Made by a program: the position numbers and the translations under genes
Shown: piece after piece, positions 1 to 8,886 of the stretch
How positions within the stretch are numbered: position 1 is the stretch's first letter
Layout of the letters: the number at the start of each line of letters is the position of its first letter
Assembly (NCBI GenBank): GCA_016714125.1
Contig: JADJNX010000020.1
Coordinates: forward strand, 62,001-126,000
DNA: 64,000 nucleotides
Source: Ignavibacteriales bacterium
Lineage (GTDB): Bacteria; Bacteroidota; Ignavibacteria; Ignavibacteriales; Ignavibacteriaceae
Direction: 5' to 3'
Notes under the pieces: generated by a model
The model's input: only the letters and a program-made list of their open reading frames with translations
Databases searched by the model: none
What the model was told of the DNA's origin: nothing

Positions 1-1109
1 CAAAATATGACAGAAGCCCAAGTGGTGATGTTGTTGAGGTCATACAAACCAAAGAACACACCACAATAATCTTGTGTGACGGGCTGGGTTCCGGCGTGAA
101 AGCTAATATCTTTGCTGCGATGGCAGCCGCAAGATTAAAAGAACTTTTAAGTTCGGATTTTTCAATGCGAAAGGCTTTTACCAACACTGTTGTAACGATG
201 GAAGAGGCAAAACAGGCTGACATGCCTTACTCGGCTATGACTGTTGTGAGGATTCTGAATGATGGACTCACTACAATTCTAAGTTACGAAACCCCAACCC
301 CGTTGTTCCTTGCCGGTAAAACCGCCTATCCATTAAAAGGCAGGGTTTACAACAATGGTACTGCTTTTATTACCGAATTAAATTGTGTTGTAAATCTGGG
401 TGAGGGAATTTTAATCACATCCGATGGAGTAACTCAAGCCGGTATTGGAAAAAGATTCACTTTAGGATGGGAAACTGAAGGATTAAACAGTTTTGTTAAT
501 ACCCTTTTGCAGAAGGGGGAACTTCCAAAACATCTGCCTAAACTGGTGGAGGAACAGGCTGTGCAACATTGGGGACCCAAACAGGGTGACGATGTTACAA
601 TAGTGGTTTGCAGCGCAAGAAAAGGGAGAGTGGTAAATCTTTTCACAGGTCCGCCAACAAATCCCGCGGACGATGATTCGGCGTTTGAATCATTTTTTGC
701 CGAACCGGGGGTAAAACTTATTTGTGGTGCCTCCACTTCAAAAATTGCTGCGAGATATCTAAACAAACCGTTAAAGGTGAATGACGATGAGAGTGATTCA
801 ATCACTCCTCCCGATTATGAGATTGAGGGAGTTGATCTTGTAACCGAGGGGGCGGTAACACTTAATCAGGTATTTAATATTTGGGATGAAGACTCACAAA
901 AACTCAATCCAGACAGCCCCGTGACGATTTTGTATTCACTTTTGAGTGCGGCAAACAGAGTAAATTTTTATTTGGGAAGAGCTAAAAACCCTGCATCTGA
1001 AGATATCTCATTCACACAGATGGGGATTTTAAGAAGAGAAAAAATCATGCCATTAATCATCGAAAAGCTCAAACTCGAGGGAAAACTTGTGGTGGTTAAG
1101 TACTACTAA
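1..1109 (+). CDS. SpoIIE/PP2C-family serine phosphatase (5' partial)
   Basis: The reading frame is open from the first bases of the window, so the N-terminus lies outside. The visible start of the domain has the GD-V-x-E strand and the DGLGSG metal-binding turn of SpoIIE-type PP2C phosphatases. A second GITSDGV-like strand (ILITSDGV) and the late GDDVTIVV motif complete the metal site. The remaining ~170 C-terminal residues are not a recognised domain. Such phosphatases dephosphorylate regulatory proteins, often anti-sigma-antagonist partners. Homologues are also found beside complex [FeFe] hydrogenase genes, but the upstream context needed to test that is missing here. The family is well supported; the target is unknown. 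Confidence 0.8.
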   Translation, partial: KYDRSPSGDVVEVIQTKEHTTIILCDGLGSGVKANIFAAMAAARLKELLSSDFSMRKAFTNTVVTMEEAKQADMPYSAMTVVRILNDGLTTILSYETPTPLFLAGKTAYPLKGRVYNNGTAFITELNCVVNLGEGILITSDGVTQAGIGKRFTLGWETEGLNSFVNTLLQKGELPKHLPKLVEEQAVQHWGPKQGDDVTIVVCSARKGRVVNLFTGPPTNPADDDSAFESFFAEPGVKLICGASTSKIAARYLNKPLKVNDDESDSITPPDYEIEGVDLVTEGAVTLNQVFNIWDEDSQKLNPDSPVTILYSLLSAANRVNFYLGRAKNPASEDISFTQMGILRREKIMPLIIEKLKLEGKLVVVKYY

Positions 1110-1401
1110 ATCTGCTGGGGATTTATAGGGGACGCAGATACACGCAGATTAGACGGATTTTCGCAGAGGGCTATTTTGACTAATTCCCTCTGTGATCTCG
1201 GTGTGCTCTGTGGTTTAACTCTCCCCTTTTCGTTCTTTGCGCCCTTCGCGGTTTAATTAAAAATCCCCTTTGCGTTCTTCGCGTCCTTTGCGGTTTACAA
1301 CCCACCACCAAAAAATTCCGATGATGTAGAAGTTAAACGAAAAGAGCCGATATTTTGTTTTTATTGTATATGGAAAATTATTTACTTAAAACAGAATAAC
1401 G
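1110..1401. repeat. Intergenic degenerate 'ACGCAGAT / TTTGCGGTTTA' repeats
   Basis: This spacer has no credible gene. It holds a GACGCAGATACACGCAGATTA-like element near 1129-1170. Three imperfect copies of a pyrimidine-rich unit ending in GCGGTTTA or TGTGGTTTA follow, at about 1185-1217, 1226-1255 and 1265-1297. A related ACGCAGAT element recurs at about 8487-8550. These look like a dispersed intergenic repeat family rather than coding remnants. Confidence 0.6.
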
Positions 1402-2697
1402 ATGAATACAAATAAAAATAAAACTTTGATAGTTGTGGGAGCGGGATTTGCCGGACTGCAACTGGTCAAATCGCTAAAAAATACACCAATCAGAATTGTC
1501 CTGATTGACAAATCAAATCACCATGTTTTTCAACCCCTCTTATATCAGGTGGCAGTAAGTGCTCTTTCGCCTGCCGATATTTCAGCTCCCATTCGTACTA
1601 TCCTTAAAAATCAAAAGAATGTTGAAGTAATTTTGGGTGCCGTCATGGACATCGATAAATCCAATAAAACGGTTACTGTGGATGGACAGGAAGTAAAGTT
1701 TGATTTTCTTGTACTTGCTCCCGGGGCACGACACTCATATTTTGGAAAAGAGAAGTGGGAAGAAAATGCTCCCGGATTAAAAACAATAAAAGACGCGTTA
1801 AATATCAGGGAAAATATGCTGCTATCTTTTGAAGAGGCAGAGAATACAGCGTTTCTTTCTGGGAAAAATCTTCCTGTGCAGTTTGTAGTGATAGGAGGAG
1901 GTCCAACGGGAGTAGAGATTGCGGGTTCATTAGCCGAGATTGCCACCAAAACCCTCAGAAAAGACTTCAGGAATATCGACACCAGACAAACAAAGATCAT
2001 TTTAGTTGAGGGTTCCGGAAAACTTCTTGGGGCTTATGACTCACCATTAAATGATATAGCTGCTGAAAATCTGCGGGACATGGGTGTTGAGGTGCGATTA
2101 AATACAATGGTTACAAATATTGATGAAACAGGTGTAACTCTTGGTGACGAGAAGATCGAATCCAGAAATATTATTTGGGCTGCCGGAAATAATGCCTCCC
2201 CTTTGATAAAAAGTCTCGGTACTGAAACTGACAGAATGGGTCGCGCAATTGTTCGGGAAAATTGTAGCATTAAGGAGAGTGATGATATCTTTGTGGTGGG
2301 TGATGCTGCAAACTTTATCGAAAACGGGAAATCACTCCCCGGTATTGCACCTGTGGCAATGCAGCAAGGAAGATACATCGGCAAACTGATTAAAAACAGA
2401 CTTGAAAACAGGGATATCCCCCGCTTTAATTATTCCGATAAAGGCAGCATGGCAACAATCGGAAGAGCAAAAGCGATTTTTCAGGCAGGAAATATTAAAC
2501 TTTCAGGCTTTATTGCATGGATTATGTGGGCATTTATCCATATCATGTATCTGATCGGCTTCCGAAACCGTTACCGCGTTATGGCTGAGTGGGTATGGTA
2601 CTACATTTCCTTTAAACCGGGCGCAAGACTGATAACGGGAGAACCGAGGAAACGGTTGGCAACTGCCAAAATTGTGGATACAAACGAGAATCTATAA
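1402..2697 (+). CDS. ndh: Type II NADH dehydrogenase (NDH-2), FAD-dependent
   Basis: 431 residues. The N-terminus has a dinucleotide-binding GAGFAG motif for FAD (about residues 12-17), and a second Rossmann motif (VIGGGPTGVE, about 162-171) binds NAD(H). A late VGDAA motif contacts the flavin. The C-terminal third carries a hydrophobic, Trp-rich stretch (about 370-400), typical of the membrane-anchoring tail of NDH-2. The enzyme oxidises NADH and reduces quinone without pumping protons. It stands alone, with repeat-rich DNA upstream. Length and motif order match NDH-2; a sulfide:quinone reductase is less likely because no catalytic cysteine pair is evident. Confidence 0.88.
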   Translation: MNTNKNKTLIVVGAGFAGLQLVKSLKNTPIRIVLIDKSNHHVFQPLLYQVAVSALSPADISAPIRTILKNQKNVEVILGAVMDIDKSNKTVTVDGQEVKFDFLVLAPGARHSYFGKEKWEENAPGLKTIKDALNIRENMLLSFEEAENTAFLSGKNLPVQFVVIGGGPTGVEIAGSLAEIATKTLRKDFRNIDTRQTKIILVEGSGKLLGAYDSPLNDIAAENLRDMGVEVRLNTMVTNIDETGVTLGDEKIESRNIIWAAGNNASPLIKSLGTETDRMGRAIVRENCSIKESDDIFVVGDAANFIENGKSLPGIAPVAMQQGRYIGKLIKNRLENRDIPRFNYSDKGSMATIGRAKAIFQAGNIKLSGFIAWIMWAFIHIMYLIGFRNRYRVMAEWVWYYISFKPGARLITGEPRKRLATAKIVDTNENL

Positions 2698-2793
2698 AAT
2701 TTAATTTGCTTGTTATTATTGCATCGATTAATTTTAGTTAAGATTAATCCAGGAGTTTTGGTTTATTTGCGTTTCAGCTAAAAAGGATAGGAT

Positions 2794-4433
2794 ATGATTT
2801 GGATAATTTTTTAGGCTTTGTGTTCTCATCACCATAATATTTTTGAGCCCAAAAACATATTGCCAATATTTTGATTCGTTGATGTTTTCAACTCATGGAA
2901 TCTTCTGGCCTAGAGTGTAATCTACATGGGAGATCAAAACGATGACGGTTTTGATGATTTCATGGTATCTAAAATGGACAGTAACAGTGGAGCGTCCCAA
3001 GCAAAATCATACTTCTATTATGGTGGTAGTCCTATTTCCAATTCACCTGCATTCTTCATCAAAATTTTTTAAACCTCTTTCAATTACCGCTTGTGATGTC
3101 AACAGGGATGGATACAGGGATATCATCAATCATCGGGGAGTAATTAATACATATCTTGTTAGTTATGATATATTTGGGCGGACCAAACATTGACACCATC
3201 CCTGATTTTGTGATTTACCATCCGGATAGCAATCACATATCCATCCTATACGGAAGAGACTGGCCGATTGACTTTGACGGAGATGGGTGGGAGGAGTTTG
3301 TTACATTTTCATATTCGTATCATTTCTTCATATTCAAGACAACGACCGCAATCCAACCTGAAGAGTACGGAATAATAAAACCGGATTCGGCTTACAGCAC
3401 TTATGAATTCTACTGGGACAATCCCTGGTTTGCCGATCTGGATGGGGACGGCATGTCGGATATCTCTGTTAGACTGACACAGACTTCCCCCTATATTACA
3501 AACCGAAGATATTACTACGGAAATCCTGAATTTGAATTTACGAATTATTACCAGTTTTCTTCAAGTACTGTTTTTGCACCTGAGGCACTGCAGTCTGTTC
3601 GTGACATGAACGGTGACGGGAAAGGTGAGTTGATAATCTACATCAACGAGGGAGGGTCCGGTGCACATGGTCTTTCTTTCGGATCAAGACCACCTGATCT
3701 TGTACCTGAGTTAAGACTTAGCGCAAATGGATTAGAAGGTGTTTCACTTTCACCCGGAGATGTAAACGGTGATGGGTACGAAGATTTACTGCGTAGCATC
3801 CCTTACAGTTACTATGCGCTGTATCTTGGAGGACAAACGATAACCGGGCTTATCGCACAGTTATATAGATCGCACACTTTTAATTGTGACATAAACTTTG
3901 CTGGTCGTGTTGGAGATGTAAATGGAGACGGTGTAGATGACATTTGTGTTGGGGAGAATGCAGGCTATGGTCCCACAGTATCCGTACCACCAGGTGACCT
4001 TTACATATACGCCGGAACCAGAACTCCCTCATCAATAGAGGAAGAAAAAGAGAAGCATACCATTGAAAAATACATTGAGGTTGCAATTTCACCCAATCCA
4101 ACAAATGGGAAAGTTAATGTTCATTATTCACTCCCTGATTCAGGAATGCTGACTTCAGAAATGTTTGATATTCTCGGACAAAGGATATATCACAATTCAA
4201 CACAAGAAGAGAAAGGTTCCCACTCAAAAGAGTTAAATATTCAAAACATCGCCGCAACAAGCGGTATTTATATTTTCCACTTCACACTGGAATCAGGTGA
4301 AAAGACTTTAACCAAAAGTGTTAAAGTGCAATTAATTAATAGGATTGTTTTGGGTGGGTTCCTGTTTCTATCCATACGTAGCTCCTGCCGGAGCAGAGGC
4401 ATTTCGTGGATGTCTGTTTCTATCCATACATAG
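2794..4433 (+). pseudogene. FG-GAP repeat surface protein with T9SS sorting domain, multiply frameshifted
   Basis: The coding signal jumps frame several times. A signal-peptide-like hydrophobic stretch near 2805-2870 is followed by calcium-binding FG-GAP loops in different frames: GDQNDDGFDD at 2929, DVNRDGYRD near 3100, then a continuous frame from about 3170 with DFDGDGWEE, DLDGDGMSD, DMNGDGKGE, DVNGDGYED and DVNGDGVDD. The end (about 4080-4340) is a type A T9SS sorting domain (ISPNPTNGKVNVHYSLP ... SGIYIF ... KTLTKSVKV). The frame then runs on into hairpin repeats, so the original stop seems lost. At least three breaks within about 400 bp, not all in homopolymers, suggest real decay, although sequencing indels may contribute. 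The protein would have been an exported beta-propeller. Confidence 0.7.
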
Positions 4434-4508
4434 CTCCTGCCTGGAGCAGAGACATTTGGTGGATTGTTGTTTCCATCCCTACGATGCCCTGAGGGAGACA
4501 GTCATTTT
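4363..4508. repeat. Three tandem ~52-bp hairpin repeats
   Basis: Units begin near 4363, 4415 and 4468 with TGTTTCTATCC or TGTTTCCATCC. Each contains an internal inverted repeat (GCTCCTGCCGGAGC in the first, GCTCCTGCCTGGAGC in the second, a degenerate version in the third), followed by a GCATTT-like or ACATTT-like tail and a GTGGAT linker. They overlap the 3' end of the preceding frame. The structure resembles a REP-like intergenic element. Confidence 0.65.
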
Positions 4509-4597
4509 ATTTGATAATGAGGCACCCAATTTGCTTATCTGCATCTGATCTCTTAAAAACCATTATATTTACAGATCAATTTTAGCTTTTTGAGAGA

Positions 4598-5753
4598 ATG
4601 ACAAAAAAAGAAGATCGTAATTATTGGTCCCGCTTATCCCTACAGGGGAGGGAATTCGCTGTTTGTTTCAAGTCTTTATGATGTTTTAAAGGAACAGTTT
4701 GATGTTAAGGTAATCAACTATAAATTGCTTTACCCTTCATTCCTTTTTCCGGGAACAACTCAATATGACCGGAGTGAAACGAATATTAAAAAAGCACCAA
4801 ATGAGCGACTTATAAATTCGGTTAATCCTTTTAACTGGTTTTCAGTTGCAAACAGGATCAAAGAAGAAAAAGCTGATTTGGTGGTTTTCGACTGGTGGCA
4901 GCCATTTTTTGGACCTTGCCATCGTGTAATTTCATCTCTGATAAAAGACACCTACAAAAATAAAATACTCTTTATTACCGAAAACTACATCTCTCACGAG
5001 GGAAGTTTTATCGATCATACCCTCACAAAAATTGGTCTTAAAAACGCGAGTTCCTTTTTGACTCTCTCGGCAAAGGTTGCTGAGGAGCTAAAAACAACAG
5101 CAGGGGACAGAAAAATTTACAGAAGTGAATTACCCGTTTACGATTGTTATCAAACGGGGGGTGATGTTACGGGTGAAGAAGCCAAGGTTTCATTTGGATT
5201 TCCCCGTGATTCAAAAGTGATCCTCTTTTTTGGATATGTAAGAAAATATAAAGGGCTGGATCTGCTTCTTGATGCAATGCCTGAAATAATTAAACAGGAC
5301 CCATCGATTAAACTGTTGGTTGCCGGTGAGTTTTATGATGAATTTGAATTTTATCGTGGAATCATCAAAAAACTTGACCTCTCATCCTCGATATATATGA
5401 TCAACAAATTCATCTCAAATGAAGAGGTTTATAAATATTATGAACCTGCCGACCTTGTGATTCTCCCTTACAGAAACGGTACACAATCCGGCATTTTAAA
5501 TGTTGCTTATGGATTCCTTAAACCTGTGCTTGTGACCCGTGTTGGTGGTCTGGCGGAGTTTGTGGATGAAGGGAAATCAGGATTTGTGATTGCTCCCGAT
5601 TCTCCTGAGGCAATTGCCGAAGGGGTGATCAAATATTTTGAAGCTAAAGAGAGTTTCAACTTCCCCGAATATATATCTCAAAAAGTATCACAGAATGGTT
5701 TTAACGATATGCCACTTTTGTTTAAGGAAATAATTGAGGATGCAGTAAAGTGA
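4598..5753 (+). CDS. Glycosyltransferase family 4 (one frame break near the start)
   Basis: A GT-B enzyme. An N-terminal Rossmann strand and glycine loop (KIVIIGPAYPYRGG) precede a C-terminal nucleotide-sugar domain with FFGYVRKYKGLDLLLDA and the E-x7-E-like segment LPYRNGTQSGIL...VTRVGGLAEFVDEGKSG. The natural start is the ATG at 4598. The A7 run at 4603-4609 puts it out of frame with the body; with six A's the protein would begin MTKKKIVIIGP. The gene overlaps the next glycosyltransferase by four bases (GTGA), so the two form an operon. It probably adds a sugar to a surface polysaccharide or lipopolysaccharide. The exact donor and acceptor cannot be read from sequence. Confidence 0.82.
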
Positions 5754-6892
5754 TTCTGAAACACGATTGTATCCACTTCCCCGGCGACCGTCCCTGTAAA
5801 TTTAACAAACTTGAAGGCAGAATCTGCACCGATTGTGGAGATTATATAAAATATGATCGTGGTGAAAAACGGTTCAGAATTTTGATTATTAAACTTGATG
5901 CTTTAGGTGATGTATTAAGAACAACCTCAATCCTGCCGGCAATCAAAAAGATGTGGCCCGAATGTTCAATAACATGGGTTACTAAAAGGAACTCGGTTCC
6001 TGTCTTTAAAAACATCGATATGGTTGATGAAGTTGTAGCCTTTGAGGATACAGTAGAAGTATTAAAAATTGCAGAACAAAATTTTGATGTGGTGATCCAT
6101 CCTGACGCTTCACCACAAAGTGCCCCTCTTGCAACACTTGTTGGATCTTACGACAAACATGGATTTGAGACTGATGCTCAGGGAAAAGTTATCCCTTCAA
6201 ACAGCAAAGCTGAAGAATGGTTTGAGATGGGAGCTTTTGATCATCTGAAAAAAGCGAACACAAAAACCTATCAACAAATTATTCACGAAATTGCGGGATT
6301 CCCTTATGAAAAAGGGGAAATACAGTTAAAGTTGGATGAAGAAGAGCTTAAGATGAAACAGAGTTTCATCGAAAAACACTCTCTGAATGAGGCAAAATAT
6401 CTTTTGGGAATAAATGTTGGTGCCTCGGGCAGATGGCAGTTGAAACAGTGGAGGATGGATGGATTTGTTGAGCTTATTAAATACCTCTATGGTACCGTTC
6501 CGGGACTGGAAATTCTGCTGTATGGTGGCAAGGAGGAAGCAGAGAGGATATCTGAACTCACAACACAGTTCCCGCAACTGATCTCAACCGGAACAGACAA
6601 TGATCTACGATCATTTTTTGCACTCCTTGATATTCCACAGGTGGTAATTTCGGGTGACACCATGGCGCTTCATGCTGCCACGGCATTAAAGAAGAGAGTC
6701 ATTTGTCTTTTTGGACCCACATCATACCATGAGATAGAAGATTACGGCAGGATAACCAAAATCTATCCACAAATGGATTGTCTGGTTTGTTACAAACCTT
6801 CCTGCGACTTTAAACCAAATTGTATGGAGATGATTTCCACTCAGATGGTTCTTGATGCAGTTTTGTCAGCATTTGGACTGGGTTTGTCTTAA
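5750..6892 (+). CDS. Glycosyltransferase family 9 (heptosyltransferase-like)
   Basis: 380 residues from a GTG start that overlaps the GT4 stop. It contains the GT9 hallmarks: ILIIKLDALGDVLRTTSILPAI near the N-terminus, LGINVGASGRWQLKQW at the domain junction, and a C-terminal nucleotide-binding segment with SGDTMALHAATAL followed by LFGPT. The first ~35 residues are an extra cysteine-rich segment (Cys at about 5, 14, 24 and 27), and a second cluster lies near the end (CLVCYKPSC..KPNC); together they suggest bound zinc. It likely acts with the adjacent GT4 enzyme in lipopolysaccharide core or another envelope glycan. Heptose specificity is not established. Confidence 0.85.
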   Translation: MILKHDCIHFPGDRPCKFNKLEGRICTDCGDYIKYDRGEKRFRILIIKLDALGDVLRTTSILPAIKKMWPECSITWVTKRNSVPVFKNIDMVDEVVAFEDTVEVLKIAEQNFDVVIHPDASPQSAPLATLVGSYDKHGFETDAQGKVIPSNSKAEEWFEMGAFDHLKKANTKTYQQIIHEIAGFPYEKGEIQLKLDEEELKMKQSFIEKHSLNEAKYLLGINVGASGRWQLKQWRMDGFVELIKYLYGTVPGLEILLYGGKEEAERISELTTQFPQLISTGTDNDLRSFFALLDIPQVVISGDTMALHAATALKKRVICLFGPTSYHEIEDYGRITKIYPQMDCLVCYKPSCDFKPNCMEMISTQMVLDAVLSAFGLGLS

Positions 6893-6896
6893 AATT

Positions 6897-8367
6897 TTAC
6901 TTCAAATAGACCAGTTTAATCGTTTTACTCTTTTTCCCGCTGATCAGTCTTGCAAGGTAAATTCCTGATGCAACATCCCCCGGCTGAAAAATAACTGAGT
7001 GATAACCTGCCGCTAAATCCTCATTCACAAGCTCAGCCACCACTTTTCCGCTTAAGTCATATACAATAAGTGATGTTTTTCCACTTGCCGGGAGTTGAAA
7101 TACAATTTTTGTTTCCGGATTAAACGGATTAGGCGAATTCTGATAAACATCAAACGAATTTGGTGAAAAAACTTTATCGTTAATCGCAACAGGAGCTCCC
7201 GGGAAAAACCAGGAAATCATATTCATCGTATTTGCTCTCCAGAGTCCCCAGCTATGTCCTTCCGGAAATTCCTTTGTATAGATTTGATAACCCTTGTAAA
7301 ATCAGCGAATCTCTGAAATTTCGCATATTTGGATAGAGGGATTCATAAGTCCCCCAAATCGCATAATACTTGATATCTTTTTTTGGACCTGCGACAATAG
7401 TGCGGTAAATCTCATAATCATTGGGCCAAAATGCACCGGAGTGCAGACCACAATTGGCAAAAATTTGAGGGTAGTTCCAACTTATTATTGCCGAAATATT
7501 CCCGCCAAATGAATCACCAAGTACAAGTCGTTTATTTTTATCAGGTATGGTTTTATATGTGGCATCGATAAAAGGGACCAGTTCCAGAGCAAAAAATGCC
7601 GCATACTGCACCCGAAGATTTCCCGCATACTCAGTGTTCCTGTTATTGGGTCTTACAAAAATTCCTATTACCGATTCAATTTTTCCACTATCGATGGCAT
7701 TATCGAGAATTGTTGCAGCCTGAGCCAGAGAGAGGTAGTCGGAACCATCCTGTATATAAACAACAGGGTATCTTTTGGTGGAATTTGAGTCATAACCATG
7801 TGGCAGATAAACATAATAATTGAATGACGAGTTGGTGTTGGTGCTGGAAATTGAAAAGGCGAGCAGTTGACCTGCCGGGAGTCCGGGTCTTCGAGTAATT
7901 TCCCAGGGCTGAACAAAAGCGGGCATTGCAAGTTCAGAGTTTGGACCAAAACCACCGGGGCACTGTCTTGGATTTAGCGGGTCAAGAATCCAGTTACTGC
8001 CATTTACAACAAGTTTATAATCAACCCTCGCGTTCATTTCAAAAGTACGGAAATAGTAAAACAGGTTTGTGTTGCTAATTTTATTCATCGTCACAGATGC
8101 CGACCAATTGGTAAAATCACCGGCGATTTGCATGTAATTTGCGGGGCTGTTGTAAAGAAAAACCGCCATATTTCCCTCTTTAATCGGGATACCCGTAGTC
8201 CTGTTTGCGTTCACAAAACTGTCAGCGACCTCAACTTTTCGAACGGGGTCACTGATTGAGTTAATATAGGTGAGAAAATTCAGGAATCCTGTCTGGGAAT
8301 AACCTGAAAAAGTAAAAAGGAATGTTAACAGTAATAAATATCTGGTTTTCATTTTAGACTTAAACAT
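6897..8367 (-). CDS. Secreted alpha/beta-hydrolase esterase with CBM48-like domain and T9SS tail (frameshifted)
   Basis: A signal peptide (MKTRYLLLLTFLFTFSGYSQ, possibly starting at 8352) is followed by an early-set/CBM48-like domain (about residues 40-130, with QIAGDFTNWS). A PF00756-type esterase domain comes next, with nucleophile GDSFGG near residue 286. The frame breaks at the CCC run at 7291-7293; in the next frame translation resumes as KEFPEGHSWGLWR, which supplies the expected catalytic His. The protein ends in a T9SS type A domain (NSPNPFNPETKIVFQLP ... SGIYLARL). With one base corrected it is a single ~490-residue exported esterase related to Fes/feruloyl-esterase families. It is convergent with the GT9 gene, only 4 bp apart. 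Confidence 0.8.
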
Positions 8368-8886
8368 AAATTATCAATTGGAATACTAATATATCTAAAG
8401 TTTGTTAAAAAGAAAAAAGCATTGGACATGGGGAGAGGGATGGTTACGCGGATTCCACAGATTTCCACGGATTTCACGGAAGGTAGGGGGACGCAGATTC
8501 GCCTCGGCGAACAGGTACACGCAGATTAAACGGAGTTACGCAGAGAGGGATTGTCTGAATCAGGATTTACAGGATTCACAGGATTATTTTACCGAATTCA
8601 TTAAAATTTTCCTCGAAGAGGAATTCATATTCGTAGCGTCCCGATTGCCTTCTGCAAAATGATAAACCGCAAGAGGAATTCATATTCGTAGCGTCCGGAT
8701 TGCTGGCTGCAGAATGAAATGTCAATATTATCCCGCCTGCGGGATTAAATATTCGTAGCAAATGTAATAACCCAGCACCCTCCTACCCCGTTTGCGGGGT
8801 TGAATAGAAAAAAATAATTGAGGTCTCTCCAAATTTTTGTGCATTGACTATTTTTTTGTAGTTTTAGTTAACAAAAATAGTTTGCT
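8368..8886. repeat. Repeat-rich 519-bp intergenic region
   Basis: No convincing gene is present. From left to right it holds a CACAGATTTCCACGGATTT element (about 8456-8480), a GACGCAGAT element interrupted by the hairpin TTCGCCTCGGCGAA (about 8487-8550), and an ATCAGGATTTACAGGATT element (about 8558-8585). Two copies of GAGGAATTCATATTCGTAGC follow (about 8620 and 8672), then two palindromes, ATCCCGCCTGCGGGAT (8730-8745) and ACCCCGTTTGCGGGGT (8785-8800). This is a pile-up of several REP-like families. Confidence 0.65.
8837..8866 (+). promoter_or_regulatory. Candidate Bacteroidota-type promoter
   Basis: TTG at 8837-8839 lies 19 bp before TAGTTTTA at 8859-8866, close to the TTG / TAnnTTTG pattern of Bacteroidota housekeeping promoters. 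The propeller protein starts 20 bp downstream at 8887. Motif only. Confidence 0.35.

Noticed and set aside
434..805. Minus-strand 123-residue frame inside the phosphatase gene
   Set aside because: It lies antisense to a well-supported PP2C domain and has no recognisable motif.
4357..4508. Possible CRISPR array
   Set aside because: There are only three units, the whole ~52-bp unit repeats rather than short repeats with unique spacers, and no cas genes are near.
4345..4548. 67-residue plus-strand frame over the tandem hairpin repeats
   Set aside because: It translates repeat DNA (FLSIHSSCLEQ and similar) and is not a gene.
4603..4609. Phase-variable A7 tract controlling the GT4 gene
   Set aside because: Attractive because it sits just after the start codon, but similar breaks occur in many housekeeping genes here, so a sequencing indel is the simpler explanation.
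8402..8662. 86-residue frame in the 8.4 kb spacer
   Set aside because: It is composed of dispersed intergenic repeats; the predicted peptide has no protein-like pattern.
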